From Kordiimonadaceae bacterium (GTDB taxonomy: Bacteria; Pseudomonadota; Alphaproteobacteria; Sphingomonadales; Kordiimonadaceae): DNA of 64,000 nucleotides. This document shows positions 63,722-64,000 of the stretch, in pieces; the first letter of the stretch is position 1, and each line of letters begins with the position of its first letter. The notes beneath the pieces are model-generated. The model worked only from the letters and a program-made list of their open reading frames with translations. It had not been told where the DNA came from and did not search any database. The stretch covers positions 434,001 to 498,000 of the forward strand of contig JAEPQB010000003.1 in assembly GCA_017640725.1 (NCBI GenBank), written 5' to 3'. The position numbers and the translations under genes are program-made.

Positions 63722-64000
63722 TTAATCGACGGAGATTTCCCGTTTGGCACAACTGCGCTCATAGCCGTTTTTGCACAGCAAAAGCCAGAAGCCTGCGATC
63801 AGCCATGCACCAATCACATCAGTTGGCCAATGAACGCCTAAATAAACCCGGCTTAGGCCGTTCGCGATGATAATGGCTGCGGCAGCACAATAAATGACCA
63901 TATTAGCCCTCTGCGAAGCCGTTCGCGTCACTATGAAGGCCAACAAGGCATACACCACCGCTGACCGGAGTGTGTGGCCGCTAGGGAAACTTGCGCTGGT
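63722..64000 (-). CDS. PAP2-family phosphatase, C-terminal part (truncated by window end)
   Basis: The frame runs off the window end. Reading in from 64000, SASFPSGHTLRSAVVYAL is the PAP2 signature motif 2 (SxPSGH), and GLSRVYLGVHWPTDVIGAW is motif 3 (SRxxxxxHxxxD) with catalytic His. Membrane helices alternate around them. Such integral membrane phosphatases dephosphorylate lipid phosphates, for example undecaprenyl pyrophosphate or phosphatidate. The N-terminus with motif 1 is outside the window. Confidence 0.92.
   Translation of the reverse strand, partial: TSASFPSGHTLRSAVVYALLAFIVTRTASQRANMVIYCAAAAIIIANGLSRVYLGVHWPTDVIGAWLIAGFWLLLCKNGYERSCAKREISVD

Overview
The window reads as a chromosomal stretch of a free-living, Gram-negative alphaproteobacterium. 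The support is a ctaA/COX15-type heme A synthase near rplM-rpsI, DUF1289 and TIGR02281 (clan AA) proteins, a TIGR-type tmk-holB-metG-tatD string, an NDUFAF6-like squalene/phytoene synthase homologue, a PII/Amt pair and chemotaxis/flagellar genes. Moderate GC by eye and the mixture of genes would suit a marine lineage such as Kordiimonadales, but that placement is inference. I see no insertion sequence, prophage, CRISPR array or rRNA. Gene density is high, with two tRNA genes and several clear intrinsic terminators.

Layout. 1-3.9 kb: end of heme A synthase, cutA, two minus-strand enzymes flanking a perfect 28-bp palindrome, then rplM-rpsI with its own promoter and terminator. 3.9-13.4 kb: a block of accessory genes (DUF2059, HDAC-type deacetylase, a degenerate peptide-deformylase homologue, a glycosyltransferase, DUF4399, a tautomerase, an M28 peptidase, DsbD plus a redoxin, a lone MotA) lying between rpsI and argC, which are neighbours in many alphaproteobacteria. 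13.4-21.3 kb: argC, gamma carbonic anhydrase, a PuuD-like membrane protein, a squalene/phytoene synthase homologue, a small orphan protein with its own terminator, a TPR lipoprotein, chorismate mutase, a DksA-like protein, a DUF4932 protein and a diiron ferritin-like protein. 21.4-23.2 kb: glnK-amt with a well matched sigma-54 promoter.

23.4-34.2 kb: SDR, VTT-domain protein, GST, ACT protein, tRNA-Ser, gyrA, LysE exporter, coaD, cyclophilin, cupin, queA-tgt and tRNA-Lys. 34.4-43.3 kb: a cell-envelope and replication series (lytic transglycosylase, rlpA, D,D-carboxypeptidase, tmk, holB, metG, tatD, MBL hydrolase, membrane aspartic protease) with start/stop overlaps that indicate co-transcription. 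43.6-46.8 kb: a KAS III homologue translationally coupled to an ABC-2 exporter. 46.9-51.2 kb: two unrecognised small proteins, a NIT-domain chemoreceptor and an outer-membrane porin. 51.4-56.5 kb: a LytS/LytTR two-component pair followed by a TIR-transmembrane-TPR protein overlapping an FAD oxidoreductase; this is the most system-like accessory locus. 56.5-64 kb: secreted amidohydrolase, CadC-like membrane regulator divergent from a secreted beta-sandwich protein with phased operator-like repeats between them, a saccharopine-dehydrogenase-like reductase, MipA/OmpV protein, nucleotidyltransferase and the end of a PAP2 phosphatase.

Coordinates include stop codons. Functions are assigned by reading motifs and recalled family features; no database search was run.
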